A stretch of DNA of 39,113 nt from Pelomyxa schiedti (Eukaryota > Evosea > Pelobiontida > Pelomyxidae), in NCBI GenBank assembly GCA_020536535.1, contig JAHLWZ010000951.1:1-39113 (forward strand). Reading direction: 5' to 3'. Below are positions 9,578 through 22,342 of the stretch, piece by piece. The translations under genes and the position numbers were made by a program. The notes under the pieces are model-generated. The model was not told where the DNA came from and ran no database searches. It worked only from the letters and a program-made list of their open reading frames with translations. Each line of letters opens with the position of its first letter. Within the stretch, counting starts at the first letter, position 1.

Positions 9578-12500
9578 TTACAGATAAAAGGCTAATATGT
9601 TGTGCCTATCAAACAAGTCTTTGACTGCTGGGAGTGCACTGGGAACCCAGTTGGTGTGCGCAAGTCGCCGCTTGTAGCCCTCAATAGTGAAGCCCTTTTT
9701 GTCCAAAACCTGTGTAGGATCACAGTTTTATTTGTTAGCCATTCTTGGAGGTGAAAGTGAAGTGAAGTGCAGAAAGAATTCAGGATTGGAATGGAGAAGT
9801 TACCACGTTGGCGATTTCGCTGTAAGGGACAACCCACTGGCATGATGCCTTGCCCCCGTGATGCCGCTGAATCAGAACCACGTGGGTTGTTGTAAGAATG
9901 AGAGAAAGCTGCTGGGAGCCTGATGTATCACAAGACACCCTCTCCACAAAGACCAAACCCTGTAAGTAGTGAGAACTAGGCCATGGGAAGGAGCGTATCA
10001 AGTAGGAAGGATAAAGGAAGGAAGAGGGGGACGGGGGCATACTTTGCCGGCAAAGCTCAACAAAAATTGCCCAAGGGTGTCATTGGCTGGGGTGTTGTAC
10101 GGCGAAGCACTGGAGGCTGTATTTTTGGCTGTGCTGAGTGGGAGGGGGGTGGATTGTGCTCGGGGAGAGGAACCCGGCTGCGGGCGGGGTGGTTTGGTGG
10201 GTGGGGATGTTGGCTGGTGGGCCACAGAAGCCGAAACTGGAAGGGGTGTGTGTGGCGGGGGCAGTGAGGGTGTGGAGGCGGTCTTGACTTGCTGTGGGAG
10301 GACCGCCAGGGGAGGCGGGGGAGGCAGGTCCGATGTGGAATGTGTTTTGATGGTGCCGAATGCGGAGGGATAAAGTTGGAGTGGGGGTGACTGTACATGT
10401 GGTAGGAGTATCTGGGGTTGCGGTTGCATCAACAGCGGTGGCTGGGTCTGCGGCTGTAGGGACGGTGATGGGGACGGAGGTGGGGACGGGGAAGGGCCAA
10501 GAGGGGACAGACCCGGGGTCGAGGGTGGGGAAACTCGTATCGCGAGAGGAGACTGTTCTAATGTGGGTGAAGTTGGTGTTAAAACAGGGGATGAGAGCGC
10601 GGATGAGGAACGTAAAGGTGCAGATTGCACTCTCGACAATGCCAAGTTGGATGAAGAGGTTGCCAGTATTTGGCTGTGCAATAGTCCACTGAATGGGTTC
10701 GGAGTACCTGGAGACTTCTTTCGGGAGACTCTGCGTGCGGAATTGGCAGTGCTAGACACACCACCATTGACTCCTTGGGCTGTTCCTGCCGCAAGATCAA
10801 GTAATCCAGCAGCAGGTTTTGTTACTAAGCCGATAGTTCCGCCGACCATGCCACCAAGCAGCCCAAGGGCACCATGTTCTTGAAATCCTCGCATTGGCTG
10901 TGTGACAACGCCAGTGAATCCGCTTTGCACACCAAGTTTAAGAGCATGTCCTCCCTTCGCTAGGCCATCGACAACACTAGTTGGCTTAGTAAGCATCACT
11001 TTCTGGTGCTCAGCGATATCTTGATTTCATTAACGCTAAAATTGGAAACGTCACAGCTCACAATCCTTATCCCTGGTTGCCGCGCCTAGCTGAGAACCAG
11101 CCCAGGAAGACAATGAGCCTGTAAATCCCACAAGACCTGAAACAGAGTGCTGTGCCATACTTAAAGCACCTTTGCCAAGACCAATTCCAAACCGTGTTTT
11201 ACTCACTGCTGCACCTTCATAAGACTCATAACTACAGTCAAGTTAGTTTGTTGTTCGTTGTATCGTTTATTTGTGGGAGCAAACAAGAGGTCCATGACGC
11301 CAGTTTTAAGGTTTCGGAATAAGAGCATAGGATTTCCAATGATTTCAGAGCTTCCAAAAAGAACCAGAAGTTGCTTATTTGCTTGGCTGGTGTAATGGCT
11401 AAAACATCTCTGAGCGAGATCCCCCCACTCCAAGAAGACATCTTAAGAAAAATGTCAGACGTACATATGATTTGGATGAAAGACCTTCAACAACAAGTTC
11501 AGAGAAATGTATGGGAGCACGTACAATGTTTCCCATTACAATTCCAGTGATTCTTAAGAGTCGATTGTTATCATTTGCTGCATGCGGATCGTCATTTCTT
11601 TGAGAAGGTGAGAAGGGAAAAAGGTTTAAAGAGTATCAAAGTACACACTTTATCAGCAATGGTGTGAAAGAAACATTAATGAAGAGTGGATTAAGGAATA
11701 GCAGCTTCACATATGCATGCCTCGTTTCAGAGGAGTTGTTGTTCTGGACGAGATTAACCAACTATTAGCATTTTGCAAGTCATACTATGGTTGGGGTAGT
11801 GGGAGGGCTTTCCCCCATGGCTGCTTTAACCTCCTTGGAAATGAAATCACTTATCCCAAGGATTCTGTGTAATGTATCCCCTGAGCTCTCATTAGGAAAT
11901 AGATGACTGATGGAAAAAAGAAACCTGTTACTTCAATCTCAATTTCTTGAACAAGTAAATCCAGAATTTCAAAAAAGTCAATGGTTTTATTCTCCAAAGA
12001 TCTTATTGTAGATAAATGAAGAGCTGGTTTTCCAGTATGATCCCTTGTTGTGTACAGCATAACGGGGTATAGTTCATCGATCTATAAGAATGAGAACGTG
12101 CGTAAAGCTTTCCTCACTTACTTGATTATCCAACTGTATTTCATATATATTGAAAACTAGAGAGTCCCGAAGATTAGATCTGGAATACTGAAAGTCTATA
12201 TCACTCAAGGTGAGATACAGAAATTCAGTTGATGTTATTTCAACCCTTTGTGAGATTAATTGTGAAATTGATGAGTGTCGTTATACAATGAAATGCCAAG
12301 GGACACATTTGCTAGCTCGATGCATAATGTTGTCTCACCTTCCCGTTTTTGGCTTGTTGCTGTTGCTGGATCATCACAATCCCACACCTAATGAGAGCGA
12401 AATCAGTCTCATGAAAAACAATAGAAGGAGACCTTGATGATGCGGGTTGGACCACAAGCTTCCACACTCAAAACCATGCAGTTGGGAATTGTAGTTAACC

Positions 12501-15500
12501 CAAGTTTGAGTATATCAACAGGATGTGAGGAAACAGCCAATGTACGGCTTTGGTCGGGCAAATCTGGGTTTTTCATTTTAAGAAAAAGCTGTGTAAAGAA
12601 CTTCGAATACCCCAGGCAAAATCAACATAATGACTGGGAGGTACAGTTTGTACTAAGGGGCAATTACCCTGTCCCACAAGAATTGGAGTGGAACGATAAT
12701 TTTCAATCAAAAACTGTGGAACAGCAAGTGGGTAAACTTTGACAACAGTAGCCTTGCCCTTTAATGTGATATGCTGATAATTCTTAGTGAAATTGTAAAA
12801 CAAGAAATACAGTACAATTGAAACAAAGTAATAGTCCCCAATGCTATTTTTGAGTCTTACTGAAAATTCATCTAAACTATCGACTGGAATAAACCCAGTG
12901 CATTTAAAATCATCCACTACAATCTTCAAAAAGTTAGTTATCTGAAACACCAATCAGCATTGAAAACCTGAAATTTTGAGTTGGCACAGTAAAGAGGAAC
13001 AACTGCTCCAGGTTCCACTGAGCCATAGGTGCTTCCAATCATTGTGTATTTCAAAGTAACAGGGAGAGCGTTCGATAAATGTAATGCAGATGACAAGGTA
13101 ACAACTTTTACGTCACCATAAGCAGGAGCGGCAGTGATACTAACGACGATATTGTAGACCTCATTGAGAGAATCACCAGGTACAGAGACTACACCACTTG
13201 CCCCTATTGTGTTTATAGGAATTGGTCTACTCTGTCTTCTGTATCCTGCGAGTTGTAGGTTTGCACTCTCCCACCCAACGGCGGGAAACAGTATAGGCTT
13301 AGACTCAGTCACTGCAATACAGAATTCGCCCCCAATATTCCTTGGATTTGGCGTGAGGCCCAGAAATAAACCTGTGGTGTTGAACAGCCAGAATGGACAA
13401 GATATAGTTGCTCGCCACACAGCACTTTTTATTTTCTGCAATGCCAAGGGAAGAGAAAGAGAACCAAGAGTAATACTAGGTGGGCAATCTACAGATTCCT
13501 TTCCATGCTTTGGAGCCGTGAATGGGTCAATACGCATGAAAGAAAGGTACAAACTTTATCAAAACTTCGAGTGAATACAGGGATAAACGGGCTCCACTCA
13601 TTACATTCTGATCTTATCTGATAATCAATGAAATGGATGGAAAGGCAAAAATCATTTGTCATTCCTGTGGAGATTAGTCCTATATTAGGTGTTATGAAAT
13701 AGAAACCTAGATGTACGGGGGCACTATGCCCAGGCTCAACAATACCATCAGCAACCACACACCCGTGCTCTGCTACTCGAAATTCAAACGTGTAGGGGAG
13801 TTCATTCATTATCTGAAAGGCAGCACTTACAGTAAACTGTAAAACGTCCTCAGTTTGAACTTTTGAGGTAAAATCTTCATCGCCACTGTCGTCCTTCCAC
13901 AATGCAAAGACCACTGGTCGACTGCCAACCTCCCCATAGGATGCAACAGGAACACTCCAAGAAGCCTTTATGTTGGACAGCATGAATCCGCTGGAGTATT
14001 TATAGCCAAACCCTGCAGGCCGGATAAAGCAAACACACATTTCAGGAAACATCACAGGTAGATAGCAAATTTCTCCTGGAGGCAGTGTTTCAGTAACAGA
14101 TTGCCCAGATTGGTGTTTGAACATCAAATCGAGAGGCATTATACATGAATTACGTACACGTACTTGTGAATGAAGTGAAACAACTTTTACACCGTTTTCA
14201 CAAGTAATTTCAACAATAAGTGTGCACTTGCTAGTATTAGTAACATTCGTGAGGGAAAATGTGTGCTTCCGTGCACGGGAGAGATTGATAAGTGATGTCT
14301 GAGAACAAGATCCAACTTGGAAGGATGTCTTCATTGGTGCACCACTGTCATTGTCAAGTTCCAAAACGGCTCTTGGCTCTAAAGAGAAAGTGTCTTGTTG
14401 TATCTGAAAAACTACAGTATGGCCACTGTGATTTACAATGCGGTAGGGCTTGGTTATAGTCCCACTTGGGATGCTTAATTTTTTTACAAAACTGTCATAA
14501 TCAGATGCCCAGACATTTAGCAAGGCTTTAACGGTAGCTATGAATTGTACACTTGCTGTAAGTTCTATTTTCTTTTGTGGGAGTAGAGAAAGAAGGGCAT
14601 GAGGACAGTAGTTCAGCGAAGCATTACACTGGAACGGTTGAACCAATGACTCCCAGGCAGACAATAATTCGTTGTAGAATTGTGCCTGTAAGCAGAATTC
14701 AAGCATATTTTGGGTGAAGTTATTGATACAGTTGAGTTTCGTTTCGGTAAAAGAAATTTCTACTACTGGCCTGGAAAGGGCGTTTCTGTTGTTGACTAGG
14801 GCAACACTAACTTGAGAACATTTGATGCTCACATTGACAGTAATCCCTTCACCAAAATATTTTGTAGTCATTGAAGCGCCTTTAGAATACTGTACTGGTA
14901 GAAGTTGGGGACCGGTGTGCTGACCAGATGGTACAATTCGTTTTGGAGAATGATCAGTAAGAGTGATTGTGGGCTGGCTTGAATCCATCCCACTTCCCCA
15001 CATTTGTTTATTTTTGCTAAATTGTAGTACCACAATGGCGGCGATCCTTAAGTCAAAGTATGAAACCACTGAAACAATGTTGCTTGAGCTGAAGTCCAAA
15101 TCAATTTTATTATTTTGGAGTGCACAGGTGAAAATCAGGTCACAAGGGCACAGTATAGATGTCTTTTTTGAAGATTTCGTTTCAGTTGTAGATGAAGAAA
15201 ACACCTCTAAGCCACCGATGTAAAAATTGGCTCTTGCCTGCTGTGAGGAAAGGGATGATAATTCGGCGTTGAATTGGGAGAGCTGCAATGTTACAGTGGC
15301 TGAGGTGGGCTTATTGACATCTTCAACAATTACAATCAAAGGGTTGTGAAGGGCACATTCGAATTGAATGGAATAGTTTGGAAGATAAGATGTAAGAGTT
15401 TTCTGGGAGGTTTTCTTGTTCACCTTGGAATGCTTGGCCGCAGGGTCCACAACGGGCTTCGGTAAACCCGAAGTACTTGAATCAGTTGGGGCCGCAGTTG

Positions 15501-18500
15501 GCATAAAAAAATCTGAAATTGCTAGAATAAGGTGTGGCAGTAGGATTAATCGTGGTTGTATCAGTTTTAGGGATGCCTTCTTGCCTCCTGTCACGGAACT
15601 ACAATATTCAGCAGACACCAAAGGTTCTGTGCTTTCACTTGCAGTAGCTACCAGCTGCTTGAAATTACTTGGCTGACTTTGCTGTGTTTCGTCTTCAATA
15701 GTTATTGAACTCAGGGATACTTTTGTAACGAGAGCTTGCTCTGATGCAGCGCCTGGGGTTGTTTCAATCATAGGGAAGTCTGTTGATGCTATGGAAGCGA
15801 CAAGATTGGAGAGAGTACAGTGTGCAACATCTTCTAAGCGTACAACCAATCGCTGCAACAGGAGAGCACAGCACCATTTGTCAGTATTGACAAAAGCAGA
15901 AGATGTGGGTTTAATCTTTGCCTCTGGCTCTCTTGGCAATACTGATGATGGTGGTTTAGGGGGTGGAGAAGGGTTTTGTGAGAAAAGACTTGTACAGATC
16001 GATAGTAGAAGTTCGTATTCCAATTTGGAAAAGCTCACACTTATGACAGGTATAGAAGCACTCACATTAAGGTAAGGTAATCGCTCAAGGGTGAGTTCGA
16101 TGTCGATGTTTCCAATAATTTGTTTGTAAGGAGAACTTCCATCTAGAAGTAAACTCAGATCCGAATCGCGAAACCATAAACTGAGCTTTCCATGTGCTAC
16201 ACCTTCTGTGTCCTTACTGTCCTTTATAATGCAAGTACCAATGTTGCATTTAACTTCGCTTCTATTCTGCTTGTTGTCCCGAAAGATGATCTGTGGGCCT
16301 GTAAGTACTGCATCGACACATAACCGCCTAGGAGCTGTTATCACTGTTTCTATGGCCTTTTCAGCAGTTGCTTGAGCAAAACTTGTTAGAAGTGATAACT
16401 CTGCTGCGTAGGCTTTCATGTCCGAAAAGAAAGAGGGGACATAGATGGCAGAAGACTTTTCTGTTCTGACTGTAAGGCCTATCAAATCAGGATTCATTGC
16501 TACTTGTAGTTGGCATGCGCCACCTTTCCCAAATGACAGAATATTTTCATGTGTTTCAGTATTAGTGATTGTTACAGATTCCAAATTGGAAGTCTGGTGG
16601 AATGTCAGAGGAAAACGAAAACTAAAACGGGTACCAATTCAGTTGAAGAGGTATTGGAATTGTAGTCTAAGCCAACCATGCCTTTCTCCAATTTGGCTAC
16701 GGCGAATTTCTTTCCGCCAGACACCTATTTTTAAAGTTGGTAAAATGCCAGAAAAAACCTTGAGGCTACCAGAGTTAGAGTCAAACATCTAAGAAGCACT
16801 TCACAATGGTACTTGCTGTTCACTGGAGCAACAGAACCCGGAGGTGAGAGTGCCAGCCAGGTCTCTGAGTCTGGATTGAAGTACCTGAATAGTTCGACAA
16901 ATGTGTTTTGATTAAAGCTTCCCCACATTGTATGGAAGTTGATTATTAGACCCTGTGATAAGACAAGATCAGAACCAAGCTCCCTGCTGTATGTCAGAGA
17001 AACACTATCCGTTGGGCAGCAGTTTTTATCGCAACTTTCCTCAAGGAGCAAGGTGCTTTCAGATGTGCCTTGGGGAGAACAACTCCCTAAAGTACTTGGA
17101 AGTTTGTCCATGCCTTTGTATGTCAACAATGTGCGGAAATCCGGTCCATAGGGTTGCATAGTATCCACTACATGCAGCCCCTTAATATCAGATTTGATGA
17201 CATAACAAGGTCCGCGTTGCGTAATAATAACTCCAAATTCCAGCATATCCAAAATAGCAAATGGAGAGTGTGCATTATACGATGTGAGCTGGAGAGAAAG
17301 ATTTCTGAATGAAAACGAGTACACCCGCCAATTGACATGCAAGTCTTGTGGTAAAGGTGAGGGAGGCAGTTTATATTCATCAAAGTTTTCAAATAGTATC
17401 CCAATAAAAAGGTTATACTGAGCTTGAGAAAATGACATCTTGACGGTTTTAGTTGAGGCAAAAAATTAAAAGATTCCTACTAAAACTGGCGGGATGTCGA
17501 TAGTAAGGTCAATTTCTGGGTGAAGTTTTTCAAAACTCCACAGCGGTCTTTTGTAGTGGCAGGTAATAGAAACTACGAAAGGTTTGATTGTGTTCAAAGA
17601 AAGAAGAAAGAAACCTGCGTCAGTAAGCTTGTATGGTATACAAGTGCCCTCTTTGAAATGATTGGAAGTTAAGCTTTGCAGATCAACATCAATTCTCATA
17701 TCGTCGATTTCTGAAAGAAAACTGGGAAGGTTTAGTGAAAACATTCATCATAATAAATTAATAAAGTATCTTGAATGGTGAATACCTATTAGAGACCACG
17801 ACTTTTTCTATTTTCCCAACAAAGGAATCTTTGCTTCGAGAATTTCGAGGAACCAAGAAAGTAATGTTATACCCAAGAATTTCAAGCTTCAGTTTGGAAT
17901 CCTTGGGCAGAAGAACATTGTGCAGCTGATTTATGACGATGGCACGCATCTCCTGGAAATTACTTATATAACAAAGCAGCTGCTGTACAAATCGAAACAA
18001 GAATTCAATATGTGCAGAAGTAATTTCAATATGAATCAAGGTATCATAGCCAGGATAATTGCGTGCCCATTTGGAAAATAGTCCAACATTGAAGGTGACG
18101 GGCTTGTTTGTCAGAGTGGTGAGGGCATCTTTGTGCAAAGTGCCATCTACTGTCAGATCAGAAACCGTAATAGACCCAAGAGATCCTGTTGCGGCTACAG
18201 TACGTTTGTGAATATTGACGCAAGTGTCTACATTTGAAACAGAAAACTGAGCCAGCACTTCTCCATCTTTATTCAATTGCAAATTGAGGTGGTTGAAAAT
18301 TACACTGACGCGAAGCAGAGGTGATTCCTTAGGTGGAGAAGATTGAGGGGCAGGAGCAACATCTGGAGTCACCCCAAAGTCAAAAAATCGCATTAACTGT
18401 GCCACTGTGGGGAGATTCACAACTACAAACAGGGAATTTGCCACCACCTGTAGTATTTCAACAAGGTCTCTCAAGACTTTTTTTTTTTTTACCTCAACAC

Positions 18501-21500
18501 TGAGGGGCCCATTTCCACCAGCAGACACAGTAAGATTAATCAATTTTTCTGATCCAGAGGATACAAGAAGAGGGTTTTTGCACATTACCCAGTGATCTGT
18601 CACATTTAGTGATTGCACCCCAAGCTGTGCTTGTTGCCTGTAGCAGTGATGGGTGTCTTAGTAATTTACTGTTAGTCTGGGAATAAGAGAAACTATGCTC
18701 TAGGGCAAGTTACATGTGGCATGGATCCCTTTTGTGGTAACGTCAACCAACGGTCGTTTATCAATAAATAAATGAGCCGCAATGTTGCGCAAATCGAATT
18801 CCAGTGATAATAAAAACGGATCATGTGATAGCATATCTTCTCTTTCAACAATGTCTAGACCTCTTGCACCACCAGAAGGGATTGGAATAGAATGGATGTC
18901 CTCTATTTGAGGCAATTGCTTATTCATGTGCTCTTTCAGTATCTCCTTCAAGGAAGATAAAGCAGCATCGCTCATGGAGATATGGATATCCTCAATTTGC
19001 CCTTGAATTTGAATCTTTGGGTGAATCGAATCTGTTGGGAGTAGATACTGCGAAAGAGCGAGTTCAACGGTGAAAGGAGGGACAATGCATTGAACATTGG
19101 AAAGTTGACTGTGCCAGTTATTTGAGGTATGTCCTGGAAGGAGAAGTGTGTGTAAATTGCTTGCTGTTACTAGGTAGTGATCATAGTGTTCAAATGTTGG
19201 AGAATCACAGGAAGGCTCCATAACACCGTCCAGTTTACTCTAAGAGGATTCATGGAAATAAAGGTTATTAATGGAAATACAGATTAGCAACGATTTACCC
19301 TCACGTTCAATCTCCCTAGATCAAGAAGGAGCATTGGAGTGCCAGGCAAATTATTTTTTGGGATGACAACAAGAGGAGAATGCAAATCAACGTCAAAATC
19401 AATCTGCTAAGAGTTGAGAGGCAGTAAACGAATGTTTCAACAACCCTGATGCGATTTTCTGCCACCTGAGCCCAGTTAATGCTGGTGTTCTCAGTTACCC
19501 AGTTGTTAATATCACCATTGATTTCATTGGTCATTATAGATGTTGGGGTCTGGAAGAAATTGGAAACCTATGGCTGTTAGTCTAAACAGGACGTTGATGG
19601 GAAAAGGGAGCTACTCTTCGAATAAATGATGGTGAGACAAAAATCTCCAAAGGGAGAAGACGCATTGTTACAGCAAGGTCCGCACGTTTGTCAGCCGAGG
19701 TTTTAATATTCATACAAAATGTTGTTGGTGCTGTCATGGTTGGGGGACTGGGCATGATGAGAGGTTGTGAGGGGGAACTTAGAGACTGCTCCTCAGACGT
19801 TTGCTGGTGATATTCTTGAGAGTTGGAAGTTGTTTGATTTGTGTCCACAACACCCAGATTTTGCTGGTACAACTCATATGGGGGAATTGTGCGCAATGAA
19901 ACCACATTCCTAAAGAGTTCCCCATTGTTTTCAGCTTTTTCATCACAGATTTTTACTCCTCCAACCTTGAAATCAACCTCAAATTTTCCTTGTTTCCTTC
20001 TCCAATCAATACTAGACTGTGAAACCTCAAGTGTTGAGACTGCACTGCCTGGGGCTTCCATCAATGACACACACAAAGTATGCACAAGTAAGCTTGCATG
20101 GAGTTTTACAGTACTCATTAATATTGTCTCTATCTGCTCTCCCTGGTATCCAAAGGCGCGCAATAGCTCCTGTTTTTGTTCTTCAGTAAGTGGAACAGGT
20201 GCATTTGTGTCCTCTACAGGAGCCACTGGTTGGGTTACGGTAGTGCTACCTCCCCACCATGAAGAAAACCATCCACCCTGCTTTTGTGGAGGAGGGGGAG
20301 GTGAAGGTTGTTTCAGTGGAATATGCGCCTTTCTTGCTTGCAACACAGTTAAGGACCGAAAGTAAATAATGTCTTCAAAAGCGAGTTGCTTTTGTATCTC
20401 ATTTACGAAAGTGGTGTCTTCTGCAGTTTCCTTCCAGAATTAAAAAAAAAAATACATAGATGATAATACTCACTTTTCCAGCAAGAATTTTGGCATATGC
20501 TTGAGTGTATTTGATGCGGTTGTCCCTACGTTGTGCTATTTGTGCCCATTTGTAAGGAAGTTTCCTCTTTTTAACATCATTCAATACTGAGTTCATGGCA
20601 TACTTCAACCATGCTCTGGGATTAGCTGATACTGAAACCACTGGTCTACCTTTCTACCAAGTATTATTAGGTGGTTGTCTTTTCAGGTAGTACCTTCATT
20701 AAGTTCTTTTGGATAGCATGAAGGTTAGTTGCGACTTCCAGGATATTCAGGTATTGTAATCTATTCAAGTACAACACAATGCGGTCGAATCCAATATGAA
20801 CACTGTACTTTGGTGGAACGGACTGTCCGGGTACTGAGGTTCCGTTGTTAATTGTTACTTGCATTGTACCGGAAATGGGCTCAAGGATAAATGTGTGACT
20901 GGATGTAGCAGGATCAACCTTTGAAATAAACTAAGTCTTTTCCTTTATCAAGGATAAAATACAGTACCAAACGAGACATCTCAGAGCAAAACGCTTCAGC
21001 TGTCGATGTGGTAACATAGTCCGTATTGTTGTCACAGTAGACGGAAAAGTTATGTAGAGAAACAAGCTTGTGAAGTTTATCTTGTGGGAAGAGTGTGGAA
21101 AATATGTACTTTATAGACACAGTCACCAGAGTCATTGACATACATAGGTTGCCATTGGGAATTTGTTGTTTCTAGTAATATAAGCATTCTTTCAAATGTC
21201 AGTAGTACCTGCTGAAATGTGTTGGATGGTTATGCCAAGAGCAAATCTGTCTGTTTCTGACGTGGCTGCCTCAAATCTGGGATAAATTGTGGATGTGATG
21301 ATACATAAAATGTGGTACCTCAAATGAATGTTGGAGAGCTTAATCTGCATATTTGCCAGTACCTTGGTGAACACCCGTTGACTAAATGATGTCTGCTGAC
21401 TTGCGTCATCTTAGCAAAGGTAAGGTTTTAATAGTTAAAGATACGATACCAGTGGTGGGCTTCTTTGAATGTGATGCCTCATATAGAGCTACCTTGTCCA

Positions 21501-22010
21501 TTTTTAGCTTGTGCAGCTTTGCATCAATTGCGTCGTCACTGTCAGGAGCAACCGAGCCTTGTGCACCTTTAATAACGAGAACAGCATATATTCCATCGAC
21601 GGAGATAATTGAAGGTTTGCTGCTCAGATTTTTCCATGGGACTTCAATGTGGAGTGTTTTGATGTAGCCTGCCACAGGAAGAATTCACAAGTCAGTCAAT
21701 CCCACAATCACGCGTCAGGTGCCCATACCTTTCTTAACAACAACAGGGAGATCAAGCCCATTGAACGCACTCTCCTTCAACTCCAAATTGGAAATTGTAG
21801 CACCGCCTTAATGAGCCAACAACCAAAATTTAACAACTTGTATTTGGTTTTTTATTGCACGCAAAAAAAGGGGGAAAAAAGACAAAGAACAAAAGAAAAA
21901 AGCATATGCACACCAGACCAAGGATCTAGAACGAGGTTGTTTGCGTCCAAAGTCTTTACGTATTCACCCACATACTGACGCAACAGATCGCTCACCAACT
22001 TCTCGAACAT
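9578..22010 (-). CDS. VPS13: VPS13-family bridge-like lipid transfer protein
   Basis: This multi-exon gene spans 12.4 kb and encodes roughly 3,500 aa by my estimate, in the usual VPS13 range. Such proteins form a long hydrophobic groove carrying phospholipids between membranes at contact sites. The Chorein_N start is MFEKLVSDLLRQYVGEYV at 22010; intron 1 (21807-21913) joins it to GATISNLELKESAFNGLDLPVVV. The next exons carry GYIKTLHIEVPWKNL and MQIKLSNIHLRYH. The longest exon (16584 to about 13,550) enters the Vps13 adaptor-binding (VAB) region, which extends to about 12,600. The C-terminal lipid-channel end lies at about 11,100-10,700 (KPTSVVDGLAKGGHALKLG, GFTGVVTQPMRGFQEHGALG, VTKPAAGLLDLA). 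A Pro/Ser-rich insert follows, then a PH-like end finishing at a TAA at 9578-9580. I checked only some of the introns individually. Confidence 0.92.
10070..10665 (-). other. Pro/Ser-rich insertion in the VPS13 C-terminus
   Basis: About 200 residues of low-complexity Pro/Ser/Gln/Leu sequence lie between the conserved C-terminal helices and the PH-like domain. They include runs such as LGPSPSPPPSPSPSLQPQ and SDLPPPPPLAVLPQQ. The proline codons make the plus strand G-rich here (10,130-10,520), with many GGGG runs. It could bind SH3, WW or VAB-type modules; this is inference only. Confidence 0.75.
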
Positions 22011-22342
22011 CTTTGATCGTTTGACGTTGCGTTGTTTTTTTTTGTTTTTTGTTGTTTTGTTTGTTTCCCCTTCTTCGTTGCTTTCCGAAATGACATTTGC
22101 CGTTGATGAAATTTACGATTGGTGCCCAATTTCCTCACATTTCCCCGACTGACGCTGGCCCCAAGACCTGGTTGGGAGTTTGGGCTGGGTTCAGCTCGGT
22201 TTAACCCAGCTCCCTCCCTGCGGCCGCTGCGGTGACTGTTGTTGGCAGAGGATTCTTTCCCAGTCCCCACCTCCCACCCCTCGAATTTGTGATCAGATCG
22301 CGTCTAGATTTAATTGTCTTCGTTGTTCGCGTTGCGTAGGCG
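22011..22342. promoter_or_regulatory. Divergent promoter region between VPS13 and SEC24
   Basis: About 330 bp separate the VPS13 ATG (minus) from the earliest plausible SEC24 ATG (plus). The stretch has a T-rich tract (22029-22068) and a GC-richer centre (22140-22270). Head-to-head spacing this short implies a shared or bidirectional promoter. No specific factor site can be named. If SEC24 starts further downstream, the region extends into 22343-22540. Confidence 0.45.
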
